Shown here: positions 21,123 through 33,039 of the stretch, piece by piece | Layout: every line of letters starts with the position of its first letter | Position numbering within the stretch: position 1 is the stretch's first letter | DNA from: Diploptera punctata | Lineage: Eukaryota > Arthropoda > Insecta > Blattodea > Blaberidae | Assembly (NCBI GenBank): GCA_030220185.1 | Contig: JASPKZ010009713.1 | Coordinates: 82,962-146,961, forward strand | Length of the DNA: 64,000 nt | Reading direction: 5' to 3' | The notes under the pieces: generated by a model | Told to the model about the DNA's origin: nothing | Seen by the model: only the letters and a program-made list of their open reading frames with translations | Database searches by the model: none | Translations under genes and position numbers: made by a program

Positions 21123-21950
21123 TAGTAGGAGTAGTAGTAGGACTTTATTAGACAAAAAGTAAGATATGTACAATATTATTTACAAATATGGGTCGCACGG
21201 GCAGTAAGCCGTACATACTGTTGACAGTCCGTTACAAATAAAGTAATATTTGGTAATAGTATAAAGAAAAACAACAAAAAGAAAAGAAAACAATAATATT
21301 ACAATTACACAAAGAAAACACAATGATATCACAATTACATAATAATACAATAACATTATGCATTAATTAAGTTATGTGGAATTATTAAGAATTAATGGTA
21401 TTGCATTTTGATAACATGTATTTATTCATGAATGAGTGTTGTTCTTATTTTTCCGCGTTTTGTCCAGAAATTTACCCAAGTTTATTCAATTTTCTGGATT
21501 TACCATTAACTCGTAGCATGCCAATCTTTCACGATTTGAATTTTAAAATCATTCCGGTAATAACTGACGTCTCCAATATTCTAAATCATTACATTTTCCT
21601 AATATATGTATCTCGTCTTCAAAGCTCCCGCATATTGGACATATTCGCATATCGTGATCGTCGCTAATTTTTAGAAATTTCCATGCCCCTAGCCTAAACC
21701 AAGCAAGCCCTGATCTCTCTTTAAATCCTAGGTTGAGTATATAAGATTATTTTCCCCAAACGTGTTTTAGGTCTCTTTGTAAACACAGTGAGCGTTTTCC
21801 CGTACATTCGGCGAAAATATCTTGTTGGTTTATATCTAAGTACCTCCTCCTTATTTTTCTCCACACTTTCTTGCGATTTTCAGTTCCTTTTTCCCATATC
21901 CAATCCATCCCAATCTTTTGGAGTTCCTCCTAACCTCGTCTGTCCAATTA
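21123..21950 (-). mobile_element. LINE-H copy 1, 11-bp TSD
   Basis: Direct repeats CACTTTGATAG flank it (21112-21122 and 21951-21961). The minus strand carries a C-terminal LINE segment (RLGAWKF-type block, then a CPxCG-x-EDE-x-H zinc-finger-like motif around 21610-21700) followed by an AT-rich 3' UTR and a (CTA)n tail at the left end. It is 828 bp long and 5'-truncated. A shorter sister copy lies at 33838-34629. Confidence 0.85.
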
Positions 21951-21961
21951 CACTTTGATAG

Positions 21962-23187
21962 AGAATGGTAAGAAGGCCGCCTTGCATATTACACTATGGA
22001 GGCCTATTTCTTAGTAAAGTGACTGTATTATCTCGAGATAAATATTGCCATATATAACCTTCTTTTTTTTTACTAAGACTTGTGTAAGAAATTTACTACA
22101 TTTAAAAGTGATTTTCGGTCTTTGTTTTACTTAGCCCGATACACTCTTGTAATTTATTAGAATAGAAAATAACCGCTACGGACGTATATTTGAACTTAAG
22201 GTGAAACTTGTATTAAAGTTGGAGAGAGCTCGTACCTCGAGGTGGTCACTAAAATTCTTGTTTTGCGGAAATCTTGAAAAAAGCAGCAGTATGAGTACGA
22301 ACAAGGAAGTCGGAAATGGAATCGACGGAAACTTTTGCAGTACAGTATCAACTTTATTTATTTTAAAGAAGTTTTCGTTTCTCAACTGTCTTTTTTCCGT
22401 GAGCTGTGATATCATGGACAGATGTTTTTCTTTTCCTCTTTTCCTTTCTTTGCGGAATTTGCAAGTAAGTTTAAACTATAGCCATTCTTGTATAATTGGA
22501 AGTTTGATATTTTTTTCGTTAACTATTCTTTTCTTCTTACATTATAGCGTACATTTATAAAATTATATATTAATGGTATGCACTTTTTAGAGTACATTTA
22601 TAATGTGTATGAAATATAAGTAATTCTAATATTTAAAATATTAATAATGCAATTCTGCGGGATGTATTTTCGATTTTAGCTTAAAATCACCATCAACGTT
22701 ATGTCCTTAAATAACTGCTATGGGTTTTTTCCCCTGCGCTTCTTAGAATGTCCCATTAAGCATTTTCCACGACTGTTTATGCATATATCAGTAGCGTGCG
22801 GTGGTCAGAGCAATTATTCCAACTGTATGACGAAAATTTGACTTGTAGTATATAAAAAACGTACTGCCTTGTATTTTTCCTTGTTAGGTCAGTTAAATCT
22901 GGAGTTGGCCTACCTTGTTGTATAAGGTCATTTTTCTCATTGAAAGGTTTGCACTAAAATGATCTACTATATAAATGATATTCACTTACATTCATTTTTA
23001 CTAAATTGACAAATCACATTTATCAGTAACATTTTAAAACGTATTAATAATGCATTTGCACTAACTCAGTGCCGATATTAAATTCAATTGCTGCTTTCCA
23101 CAAATGATATATACACGTTCGTAATAATTCAATTGTTAATATTCAGGTATATAATATAAATAAAGCTACTTAAATTAACAGATTGCT
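21962..23187. other. No gene recognised
   Basis: AT-rich. A 119-codon open frame at 22201-22560 is rich in F, L and S, with no family signature; I do not support it as a gene. No repeat matches elsewhere in the window were seen. Confidence 0.4.
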
Positions 23188-23198
23188 ATAACTGACAA

Positions 23199-23532
23199 GT
23201 CCACCGCTGTGGTCTCGAGGTAGCGTGTTGCCTTGTCACGCAGCGGGCCCGGGTTCGATTCCCGGTCGGGACAGGCTCATGGGTGAAGTTTTTTATCGAG
23301 GTTTTTCCTCACCTGTAAGACAAATGTCAGGAAGCTTAGGACCCAACTGTCCCCGAAAATCATCCGGCCATCATCGTCATCCTTATCATTATCGTCTTCA
23401 TCCTTCACCAGTGTGAAAAGCAACAGGAAGCTACCACACCTATATTTCCTAGTAAAGCTGCAAAGCATAGCACGAAAATGCTATGATTGCAGTGAAAGAC
23501 CTGCCTCGGGCAGAATTATTGTGGATGGATGG
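23199..23532 (+). mobile_element. SINE-1A copy, 11-bp TSD
   Basis: Full-length copy: head CCACCGCTGTGGTCTCGAGG, B-box GGTTCGATTCC, CCTCACCTGTAAGACAAATG block, CAT-rich centre, and tail ending GGATGGATGG. Flanks ATAACTGACAA (23188-23198) and ATAACTGGCAA (23533-23543) differ at one base. Confidence 0.92.
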
Positions 23533-23543
23533 ATAACTGGCAA

Positions 23544-24112
23544 ACATACCACATAATTTATGTACTTATTTTTTGTATTTTGTAAAAATATAACTAACAT
23601 AATTTAAATATATAGATTAAAAAATGTTATTTCTAAAAATTATATTATTGGGGAATTGGCGCTTTCAAAATCAGTCAATTATGAATGTTTCATGAATCAA
23701 TAAGTCGAAAGGTCATTCGGCCTTGTGTATACTTCGAGGTGTGACGTTTCTGGGTTAAGCTAGCTGGTGTTAAATAAAAAATTGATGGAATAAGACACAA
23801 GCTTCGTCTAGCGGGTTATCGCTGGTTTAGTGTGGGTTATCGCTGGACTTAGCAGGTAGATACATTTAAGTGGGTTATCGCTAATTCATCTGCAGCGAAA
23901 TAGCTGGTGTTGGTGGGGATAACAGAGGAAACACTCTATGTGTTCCTCTATGGATATAAGGTGATCACACAGAATTCGGCGGGAATTTTGATGTTTTCGC
24001 AAAATTGATTTGAATGAAATTTGGCAAATATGTTATTTTATTTTAATCCGGAATTATTAATATACTAATTGCCCCAGCAGTGCTGGGATAGCTGGGGTTG
24101 AATGCACGCCAC
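23544..24112. other. No gene; short GGGTTATCGCT repeats
   Basis: Three copies of GGGTTATCGCT lie at about 23813, 23834 and 23872. Nothing else is recognised. Confidence 0.45.
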
Positions 24113-24137
24113 AGATATATATATATATATATAATAT

Positions 24138-24184
<47 letters not shown>

Positions 24185-24210
24185 CACCACACACACACAC
24201 ACACACATAC
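24113..24210. repeat. (TA)n followed by (CA)n microsatellite
   Basis: About 70 bp of TA repeats with two interruptions, then about 22 bp of CA repeats. Confidence 0.95.
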
Positions 24211-24487
24211 TGTTACTTTTAATGTTACATTCACTTTGGAGGCAACTGATTTTGTATTGATGCATGTAACCTAGATGAGGTACGCATTTTGGGGTTTAAA
24301 GTTCTTTTAAAAAGTTTTCATTTAATTGTTTGTCCCATTTCGTATAATCTGGCGATAACATGATTCCGCCATCTTTCCTTAGATTCCAAGATTCTTTAAG
24401 ACGACGTGATAATTTAGAAAATTTCTCTTTTTGATAAAAAAAAGTTTGCTTCTTAATTATATAGTGCGTTATGAGGCATTAGAAATG
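24211..24487. other. No feature recognised
   Basis: AT-rich spacer between microsatellites. Confidence 0.3.
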
Positions 24488-24506
24488 ATAGAGAGAGAGG
24501 GGTAGT

Positions 24507-24544
<38 letters not shown>

Positions 24545-24548
24545 GGGT

Positions 24549-24581
<33 letters not shown>
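24488..24581. repeat. (GA)n microsatellite with two GGGGTAGT interruptions
   Basis: GA repeats interrupted twice by the same GGGGTAGT sequence, suggesting that a longer compound unit was itself duplicated. Confidence 0.95.
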
Positions 24582-24585
<4 letters not shown>

Positions 24586-24654
24586 ACGATAGCAATGTCA
24601 GTAATGCTGGTAACAATAACCCACGTAAGACACTATTTAATAGCACCGAGCAAA

Positions 24655-24790
24655 TTACATTAGACGCTTAGAGTGATGGGTTGAGATTCTATACGGGAGT
24701 ACACGTTTCAAATCCCTGTACCGGCCAAACTGATTGAGCTTTTTCCTGTTTTTTCTAAGCCATCGAGGCAAATTATTATAAGTGCAATGT
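24655..24790 (+). mobile_element. Possible tRNA-derived SINE fragment
   Basis: ACACGTTTCAAATCCCTGTAC resembles a B-box with flanking T-arm, followed by CGGCC and a T-rich body. No A-box or TSD is clear, and no sister copy is seen. Confidence 0.3.
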
Positions 24791-24812
24791 CATAAAGAGG
24801 ATACATTTAATC

Positions 24813-25752
24813 TTACTTACTTGCTTACTCACTGGCACTATCGAACCCGTATGTTCGTGGCCGGGCGGACATAATCTCTCCATATATCCCTATATTCTGA
24901 GCTAATGTTTTCCAATCATTCCCTGTATAATCTACTTCTCTCAAATCATAGGTAATGTTATTCTCCCACCTCATTCTTGGTCTACCAACTGGGCGTTTCC
25001 CTCTGGCTTTCCTACAAGAAGCTTCCATGCAGGTTTTTCACTCCCCATACGTGCAACATGTCCTGCCCATCGCAGTCTACGAGGCTTAACTGTTCTTATT
25101 ATATCTGGCTTCCTATAAAGTCCATGTAGTTCATTATTAGGTAGTCTTCTCCATTCACCTGTCTGCTCATCTCTCTTTGGTCCAAAAATTTTCCTAAGTA
25201 CTTTATTCTCAAATACTTGTAATCTCCTTTCCTCCCTTAAAGTAAGAGTCCATGTTCCGCACCCATATAATATAACTGGTAGAATAATAGTTTTATATAT
25301 TTTCAGTTTAACGTTTTTTGAAAGGAGTTGGGACATCAAGAGTCTCTGCAATGCATAATAGCATGCATTTCCAGAATTGAGCCTATGTTTAATTTCTTTG
25401 TGCATCTCATTCCTATTTGTAATTATTGTTCCTAGGTATTTGAATTCAGCCACTTCCTCAAAATTTCCTTCAGTTGTCATTAGCTGTCCATTTCCACTAT
25501 ATATTGTATTTCTACGTGTGACCATATATTTAGTTTTATTGATATTTACTTTCAGTCCTAATTTCTTAGTGTTACTCAATAGTGTGTGCGTGTTGTCCTT
25601 TAGTATCTCCTCGCTACCGACCAATAGTACTACATCATCAGCATAAACTAACAGCTTTTTAATATCATTGAGTTATAAGCCTTCCTCATTCTCTAAAGAT
25701 TTGATGGCATGCTCTAGTACAAAAATAAATAGCAGAGGAGATAGTGCATCTG
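24813..25752 (-). mobile_element. LINE-B copy 3, 13-bp TSD
   Basis: Flanked by GATACATTTAATC (24800-24812) and GATATATTTAATC (25753-25765), one difference. The (CTTA)n tail is at the left end. The copy is 940 bp, truncated between motifs B and C. Confidence 0.9.
24825..25675 (-). pseudogene. LINE-B RT C-terminal fragment
   Basis: A 217-codon open stretch (25624 to 24971) encodes KVNINKTKYMVTRRNTIYSG, EFKYLGTIITNRNEM, YKTIILPVILYGCGTW (usually CETW), KVLRKIFGPKRDEQTGEW, RRLRWAGHVARMG and GKPEGN. A 1-base shift then restores GKRPVGRPRMRWENNITY in the next frame. The YADD block lies just upstream (about 25640). It is one of the better-preserved LINE-B tails here but has no complete RT. Confidence 0.88.
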
Positions 25753-25765
25753 GATATATTTAATC

Positions 25766-27464
25766 ATATTCACTATTTTTTAGTGTCATTAAACAGACCC
25801 GATATGCCTTATATGTTAAAGGGTCTGTAAATAACAATAAAAAATGAGTAACATTTAATACTAAGAGTATATTCATTTAATGACTGATATATGCACAGAA
25901 ATATTTCGCTGTTCTCACTTTACAGTTCATATTATTGCGGAGTGACTTTCCGGACGCCTCCTGGTTCCTGTAGGATCCGCGTAAATGAGTTGCTAACCAA
26001 GCAGCAAGAGCAGCTACAACTAATCTCTTTATATATATCGTGTTTATGATGTATATATGTTTATATTAGGGGAAATCCGGGAAAAGTGATTAACTTAATT
26101 TTAACACAAATATCAAAAGACGTTGATAGAGTAACTGATATTATTCTTATATGTTACAGCAATGTTCCGTTGTTCGAATTAATATATTATTTTGCCATAT
26201 ACACAACACAAATGAACACAAAAATATATAATTTAATCGCTTTATGCGGTGTGCCGGGGCAAGTGAATATCTGATAATGGAAAATGAATAATCATTTTAG
26301 ACCAATCACATGAGGAGCTGCGAGCACTCTAGTTTATGCACTATTCTTGATACCAACACAGATACCTTGTGAACACTGAAACGAATCTCCTTTCGGTGGG
26401 TCCTATTCATACATAAGACAAAAAATGTTTCTTTAATATGTTTTTGTTTGTTTGATTAAGCTTCTTCGAGAAATTTGTATGTTTGTTGCTAGCATCCACT
26501 TTCAATCCTCATTTATCTTCTCTGTCAATTTTTCTTGTTTTTCTTTTCTGGTTGGAGAGCTAGTTAGTATTTCAGCCAGTTGAGATCTCCTTTCAGTTTG
26601 CTTGAGCAAGCATTTTAAATAATTGGACAAAATCGAACATCATGTGGACTACATAGGAACTCGTGGATGACACAGGCGTTCGTTCTGACTTCGACTATGA
26701 AGGGAAGATGGAAAATTAACTGGACATTCAGGAAGAAGTTCTGCAGTGCATGCAGGATCATGAAAATCGATGAGTGAAGCTGGAGAATAATCAGCTTGTC
26801 AGGAAAATTATTGGAGTTGTAAGGTCAATTTAGTAGACAACGAAATCCACTGGTCGAAATTTGAGCAGTTGATTTTCTCAACTAAGCAAACCCAATTTCC
26901 AAATGTCGTACTGATTAATTGTTTAAATATGGTTTCTTTGGAATGCATAAAATTCTTGTTAAAAATTCAAGGTCCATGCAAGTAATGTCCAAAGATTGAA
27001 TTTTATGCATTCTGTGAGGGGCAAAGGAGAGAAACAGAACATTACTCTTCTTGGCATAATCCAATACTTTTGTACATTTTGTGAGACTCGTGATTGTCCA
27101 ATACTAGAAACTTTTTTTTTGTCTGGAGTTGGACGAACTTGTTCCAAAAGAACTGGAGCCAACACAAAAAAGTCTCTCCATTGATCCAGCCATTATCTGT
27201 ACACGAATTTTGACATCCTGGAGAATCTCCGTTAAGAAGAGCTTTCGTGCAAATATAAATAGAGGAATGGAAGATTTATTTTTATATTCTACGTTAGTCA
27301 ATAAGGTGCTCTTTAACTTAGATTGTTTGTTTCTCTGTGGGTGAATTATGAGGTGTTCTGAATACTTAAATTTTAATCTGTTTATTTTAAATTTTGGTCG
27401 TTGTACCTTACAATCGATACTATGTTAAATGAGATAATGGCGTAAGTCATTTTTCTGCATTTTG
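25766..27464. other. No gene recognised; one short perfect inverted repeat
   Basis: Unmatched AT-rich sequence. GAATGCATAAAATTC (26941-26955) recurs inverted at 26998-27012, a 15-bp perfect stem with a 42-base loop. Short open frames between 26959 and 27344 overlap on both strands without family signatures. Confidence 0.4.
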
Positions 27465-28085
27465 AGAAATAGTATATTACGATGCGAGGTTTGGGAAATG
27501 GTTTTTACAGAAGCGAGGAAAATGTTTTAAAAATCGAGCGATAGCGAGGTTTTTAATTTTCGAGATTCTGTAAAACACTTCACAAACGTGCTTTGTACAT
27601 TATTGTTTTGTGCGATGGTGTTTTCAAAATAATAAATAATAGTAAAATAATAACATCTTTATTGGAAATATTTGCGTTCATTATAAACAACTGACCAACG
27701 TTAACAGCGGTGAGACAATGTTTTTATTACTTGAAACTACACCGTCACACCTATCAGTAATAAAATGGCGGCAAGTACGTATTCATTGTTTAATATTGTT
27801 TCAAATAAAGTTCAATAATCTAAAATGCAATGATTTGTTTCGTATAATGTATATTAACACTGCCTTTGGGTATATATTTTGTATATACTTTGTATGTAGT
27901 CTACATAGAGGTTAGTGGTTTTACTTCCCACACGTGGTTTGTAATATGTAATATTACAGTATAGTTATTTAGGTTAGAGTATAGTTATTTAGGTTGGCAA
28001 CCCTGAAATGTAGGAAGTTGAACTTTCAATCATGGTCGCCATTGCTGTAAGTACGACAAAACGCACTATCGCGCAAACATGTGTT
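27465..28085 (-). repeat. Dispersed repeat R2, copy c (uninterrupted)
   Basis: Reverse complement of R2: contains CATGATTGAAAGTTCAACTT, TATACGAAACAAATCATTGC, AATATTTCCAATAAAGATG, GAAAACACCATCG and GCTATCGCTCGATTTTT in minus-strand order. At about 620 bp without insertions it is the best reference copy of R2 in the window. Confidence 0.75.
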
Positions 28086-28611
28086 TTATTTGATAGTGTG
28101 AAAATAATCAAGTTAGCTTAATATTGATATTCATGGAGATATTTATTTTATTATGTATTTCAGAACCATTAATTTTGTATGTATCTGAAATACAGTATGC
28201 AGTTTCTCCTTTACAACCGTGTACTTAACTCATTTTTGTAAAACAACTGACTTACACCATTATGCTATACACTCCTTAATTTATTATGTACTAGAACTAT
28301 TTTTCATTAACTATATTCTAAATAGAAAATTAAATGAAAATTAAATAAATCATTAACATGTCATTCGGGTGGACTGGCAGCTACTATGATTATCTTTGGT
28401 TCCGGGATTCGCAGGTTTAAACCCGGTATAAAAACTTTGAAAATGGTTTTCTTCTTCGCGAAGGTAAACAAAACTGTGGTTCCAGTGTCACAGATTTACT
28501 GCAGGTAAAAGAACTTCAAATTGAAAAAGTCCGTCGGGCAGGAACTGCGTAAACTAAGTGAATTCTCAGAAAGTTGAAATTTTGGTCCGATTTTACTGGT
28601 TTACGAATTAT
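28086..28611. other. No gene recognised
   Basis: A B-box-like GCAGGTTTAAACCCGG at about 28411 could be from a SINE head, but there is no supporting A-box or TSD. Confidence 0.3.
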
Positions 28612-29316
28612 AGGGCATACATGGTGTTAGGAAATGCATATTACAAACTTCTAGGGTTAGTTTAGGAGATGAGTAGACAGTTTTTCTAAATAGGATCTCA
28701 CATCCGGAAACATATAGTTTTCGTGCTACAGCCATTAAAATATGTTGAATTTGCCAGTGTTGTTTTGCAACCGGATAGGTAGTACATGACCGTTAGAAGA
28801 GCACCATGTCAAATGAGGTGTGACGTAAGGTACAGAATTAAATGACGTTTGACTCATGTCAGAAGAAAGTCAAATTTTTTTGGTAACAATACCAAAGTAA
28901 CAAAAATACTTTCATTGATCACAATAACACTTGTGCTAACAATGAAAAAAACAAATTTGTTTCTGTATTCCGCACTGGATGTGTCCCATTCAAAATTGCT
29001 CAACAGAGGCTCGTTGTGACGACCACCAACGTCGTTGAACATATTATACCGACGAATCATGTTCAGGTACACTCGTTCTCATCACACCAGGTGTCCCGTT
29101 AATCTCTTGTACAGTGACCATAACTTGTGACGTCTTGTATCGCCTATCCGGTTGCAAAACAACATCGGCAAATCAGACATATTGTAATGGCTGTAGCTCG
29201 GAAACGTTATGTTTTCGGACATGGATTCATATTCAAAATATTGTCTACTCAGTCCCCTTTACTAACCCTAGAAGTTTATAATATGAATTTCCGAACATCC
29301 TGTATTTGTTTTGTGA
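28612..29316. mobile_element. DNA-transposon relic R7 with about 180-bp inverted ends
   Basis: Left arm (28612-28790) and right arm (29132-29316) are inverted copies, sharing AAACTTCTAGGGTTAGT, CATATCCGGAAAC-type, GCTACAGCCATTA and TTTTGCAACCGGATAG blocks. The outer ends are GGCATACATGGTGTTAGGAAATGC and its partner. The 340-bp centre has a 72-codon minus-strand frame (GGRHNEPLLSNFEWDTSS) that I cannot assign. Long inverted ends without an obvious transposase suggest a non-autonomous Tc1/mariner-like element. Confidence 0.7.
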
Positions 29317-29879
29317 AATTGGAAAAAAAAAAACTTAATTTATGATGTTAGTTTATGTAAAAGTGTGGGATTTATAATGAAAACAAAACAAGTTTTAACC
29401 ATAAGTTATACCTATTGCATATTGGTTGTATAATTTTACACAAATTTAAATATATTTGCTGATTTATTTTTTCATTACTTTATTAAAATATTAAATAAAT
29501 TAAATCAATGTATCTTATAGGATGCATTGCTAATTTAAGAATTAATTCAATCGTATGGTTTACATTGCCATGCACAAAAATGGCGGTGGCTAGATCGAAT
29601 TTTTAATTTCGGGTTTGCGGTAAACCTCCACATTTAATCGTTGAATTTAGCTGATTTTTGGAGCATATTTTCAATCGTTTTATGTGAATAGAATATGATG
29701 AGGTTCGTTGGCGGAACATTGAAAATTGAGACCGCTAGAGCGATCTGAAATGTTTCGTTTCAGGTGAACTCCTACACCTAATGTCTAATTTTTCTGGAAT
29801 GAATTTGACCTTAGTTTTTAAATTGATTTATGTATATCAAGTTTGGTTCAATAAAGAAAATTGCAACCGCTAGAGTGTT
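29317..29879. repeat. Mostly unmatched; contains dispersed repeat R9 copy 1
   Basis: Within 29430-29545 the block TAAATCAATGTATCTTATAGGATGCATTGC-like sequence (key part AGGATGCATTGC) recurs at 37246-37370. The repeat is degenerate and unclassified. The rest holds no recognised feature. Confidence 0.4.
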
Positions 29880-29959
29880 TACACATACAACACATACATA
29901 CACACACGCATACACACATCATACTTACACACACGCATACACACACACACACACATATA

Positions 29960-29998
<39 letters not shown>

Positions 29999-30001
29999 AC
30001 A
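29880..30001. repeat. (CA)n / CATA microsatellite
   Basis: About 120 bp of ACACAC with CATA interruptions. Confidence 0.95.
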
Positions 30002-30227
30002 GGACCTACATATAAATTTTGGTTATGATCATTTTCGGTGTCTACTAAATATTATCATTGAAGATCTGTGAAAAAAAATGTAAAAAAAATGAGAACAATC
30101 TTTAAGCTTAATTCTAGTACGAGACACAAGGGAAAGAATTTCCGCCTCTTTACGGCCAGTGTTGATTTGCTACGCTAATGATTTATGTTGTTAAATACGG
30201 AAGTTGAATAAAATACTACCAAGGAAA

Positions 30228-30415
30228 TTATGAACAATTACATGCCTAAACCTACCTTGAAATTTCTCCCAGATAAGTATGTGATGCACCAAGGCCGTGT
30301 CCAAAAAAAAAAAAACTGCCGTTTTAACTGCAAGGCACAGAAACTCGAAGCCAGAGTCCAGCAATTGCAACACACTGTACGAAGCATATGGAATACTTAC
30401 TTTAGTAATAGCGGA
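30228..30415 (+). repeat. Dispersed repeat R6, copy 2
   Basis: Shares CCTTGAAATTTCTCCCAGAT, AAGGCCGTGTCCAAAAAAAA, CTGCCGTTTTAACTGCAAGG and CACAGAA with R6 copy 1. The poly(A)-like run inside is longer here. Confidence 0.6.
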
Positions 30416-30569
30416 GTTGAATGAAACGGGACACGGCGCGGAGGGCAGGTAGTGAGGATTATCAGGTCTACCAAGTATGGAGTTACATTACTTCCCTATA
30501 GTTTAAATGAAATATTTGGCGTTGGATTTTAGTGCCTTACAGTTGAAGCGGGGGGGAAAAATCTTTTTT

Positions 30570-30660
30570 TTACATGGACTTGATACAACACAACGCTTCT
30601 TTGGAAAAATTTTAAGCTAGGTTCGGCCTGCAACGGTTGACAGTTCCTTGTAAGACAAAG
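30570..30660 (-). repeat. Dispersed repeat R6, partial inverted copy
   Basis: CTTGATACAACACAACGCTTC is the inverse of the GAAGCGTTGTGATGTATCAAGG block of copy 1, followed by AAATTTTAAGCTAGG. Together with copy 2 it gives an inverted arrangement across about 150 bp. Confidence 0.5.
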
Positions 30661-31684
30661 GAATTATCAACTTCAATTAAGGTTGTTCAAATAACATGAA
30701 ACTCGAAGTGTCGGTTTACTCCATATTTTACGCATAAAACAGAATTTTATTTTTCTTCACACAATTAATGTTATAGTTATTTTGATTTATTACACATAAT
30801 GATATAGAAAAGTAACAAAAAATCTCGTCAGGGACGGAATTTGAACTCGGTAATTCCCGAGTTTGATTCTCAAAAAACTGTGTGAGCTAACTAGAATCGG
30901 TAAAATTGATGCCTATATGAACATAAAAATAAATTAGTATAAGAATAATTTGCTTTTACTGTGAATTTTTAAAATCAGTTTGAAATGGAAGAATATATTC
31001 GGAATCAAGTTTGTATACTTTTTTCTCATTTAGTCGAAAATCATTCGCATTTTAGAATTCCTATTTCCCTTGATATTGAATATGCTGATTCCACTTTTTT
31101 TTAGCGCGTCTGCCTGTTTTATTATCAGCCTCATAAGTCGCGATACAGTCAACTTCTACTTATATTAAAGTAAAACTGAAATTTGCATACTTTTCGTTGA
31201 TTCTTAGCTTGACATTTTTTCTGATACGCGTCAGTTTCATATCAAGTCCTTATGGAAACTGCCCTTTTTTAACTTTTGTAATAAGCTTTGTTACACGACT
31301 CAAAAGATGTCACAGAAGTTAGAAGTTAATGAAACACGTAGAATTACATTCCAACATTTAGTGATGAGGTAGTATAAACCATCATATATTATTTAACTTA
31401 CGAGTAACATTAGGCTCATCTCAATCATTTAATATTATTAAATAGTCAGTAAAATATTTATCATTATACATAATAAATTAAAAATTTTGGTGTCTAATGT
31501 GCTGCATTCTAACACTGAAGTCGTTAGCAAAATCTTAAAATGTAGAACAAAAATTTGAGTTTAAAACTTATGTCTACTGAAATGGATTGTTTTAGACGCT
31601 CAACAAGTTACTCTAAATTAGAAAAAAAATCAGAAATACTATCATCAGACAACAAATGAAAGTCCAAAAATCAATATTAGATTT
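30661..31684. other. No feature recognised
   Basis: AT-rich DNA. A GGACGGAATTTGAACTCGG string at about 30833 recalls an inverted tRNA T-arm, but nothing else supports a SINE. Confidence 0.35.
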
Positions 31685-31882
31685 TGTGAGATATACGTAG
31701 AATGTCAGAGACAAGATTATCAGAAGAGCTTTGGAATGAATTCCACCTGGGAAAGGAAAGAGAGGTCGACCTAGATTTAAATGGATGATATTCAGAAGAG
31801 GTATGAGGGAGATAGATCTGGAAAAATGGATTGGGAAGATAGAGAAGAATGGAGAAAGAAGATACAATTTTAAAACACTTTA
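31685..31882 (+). pseudogene. LINE 3' coding fragment (LINE-E-like)
   Basis: Reads RRMSETRLSEELWNEF, HLGKERERSTRFKWMIFRRG, MREIDLEKWIGKIEKNGERR in one frame. This mirrors the usual LINE C-terminus (RM, then a P-x-GKR-x-RGRPR-x-RW segment, then a W-rich helix). It is a short, lone C-terminal scrap. Confidence 0.6.
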
Positions 31883-31984
31883 GATACAGGAATACGATTT
31901 TTACATTCTAAACCTGTTTATAAATAAATAAAATGTAGAACAATTTTTAGAAGTATTATACAGAATTTCTGAATTATATACAAT

Positions 31985-32250
31985 ATATTGAATTTTTGTA
32001 ATGACAGACAATTAGGTTTTGTCAAGTATTTGCATGAAGTAGGTAATATTTTACCTTTTGTTTACCTAAATACTCGTATAAACATAAACATATTTTATCT
32101 TTTATTTGATTGTCCTTTATTCGAAAGGCAACGATTCTGGTTAACCTCACTTTTAAATGATGATGAGTCTTCTGCCTCAATGTGTGAAGTGATTTTTAAG
32201 AACGAAAATTATTATACATTTTATGAAATTCATAACACACATTCATAACA
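31985..32250 (+). pseudogene. LINE C-terminal fragment (LINE-H-like)
   Basis: Open frame encoding YLLFDCPLFERQRFWLTSLL then NDDESSASMCEVIFKNENYY. A C-P-L-F-x-x-x-R block following a C/H-rich motif is typical of the end of some LINE ORF2 proteins and would follow the EDE-x-H motif seen in LINE-H. The link to LINE-H is an inference. Confidence 0.5.
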
Positions 32251-32618
32251 ATATGTAGTATTTTCTAAGACATTTATAGAAGATTTATGTAATTCATAAC
32301 ACTCATTCAAAACATAAGGTAATGTTTATGTTTTACAATGTATAGTATAATATTGTTATAGTAACCTACAACCCTAACATGCTTTTGTGGCGAAATTGGG
32401 TTTCAAAATATTTGGAGATTCACTACCTTTAATAATAATAAATCCTGCAAGTTCATTGTATTTTATTAGAATATTTACATTGCACTCATGTACTTACATT
32501 TTTAAGTTGAAATAATATGGATTATTATGTACACGAAAACCAAATCTAAAGATTATAAGTAATCAGTTTTGAATTAATTAGTGTCTGAAATTTTAGGACC
32601 AGTTCAAATTGTTATACC
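32251..32618. other. No feature recognised
   Basis: AT-rich. ATTCATAACA and CACTCATTCAAAACA recur locally at 32222-32310, perhaps a small duplication. Confidence 0.3.
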
Positions 32619-32630
32619 ATATATCGTAAT

Positions 32631-32987
32631 GTCCACCGCTGTGGTCTCGAGGTAGCGTGCTGCCTTGTCACGCAGCGGGCCCGGGTTCGATCCCCGGTCG
32701 GGGCAGTTTTTCTGGGTGGAGGTTTTTATAGGGTTTTTCCTCACCTGTAAGACAAATGTCAGGAAAACTTTAAGGCCCAAACGGTCCCCGAAATCATATG
32801 GCCATCATCTTCATCATCATCATCATCCTTATCATCATCATCATCATCACCATCATCCTTCAACCGGTGTGGAAAGCAACGGGAAGCTACCACACCTACA
32901 CAATTCCCTAGTAAAGCTGCAAGCATAGCATGGAAATGCTATGATTTTAGTGAAGGACCTGCCTTCGGGCAGAATTACTATGGATGG
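32631..32987 (+). mobile_element. SINE-1A copy, 12-bp TSD
   Basis: Flanked by identical ATATATCGTAAT (32619-32630 and 32988-32999). Full head (GTCCACCGCTGTGGTCTCGA), B-box GGTTCGATCCC, expanded (CAT)n centre, and tail ACTATGGATGG. A perfect TSD and little divergence suggest one of the youngest insertions here. Confidence 0.95.
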
Positions 32988-33039
32988 ATATATCGTAATA
33001 ATTAAACAAGCCATATTATGTAAGATGGAGATAAGCGTT

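Noticed and set aside
22201..22560. 119-codon open frame
   Set aside because: F/L/S-rich composition, overlapping minus-strand frame, no recognised domain and no repeat match; not enough support for a gene.
29830..30015. T/H-rich 61-codon frame
   Set aside because: Translation of the CA microsatellite.
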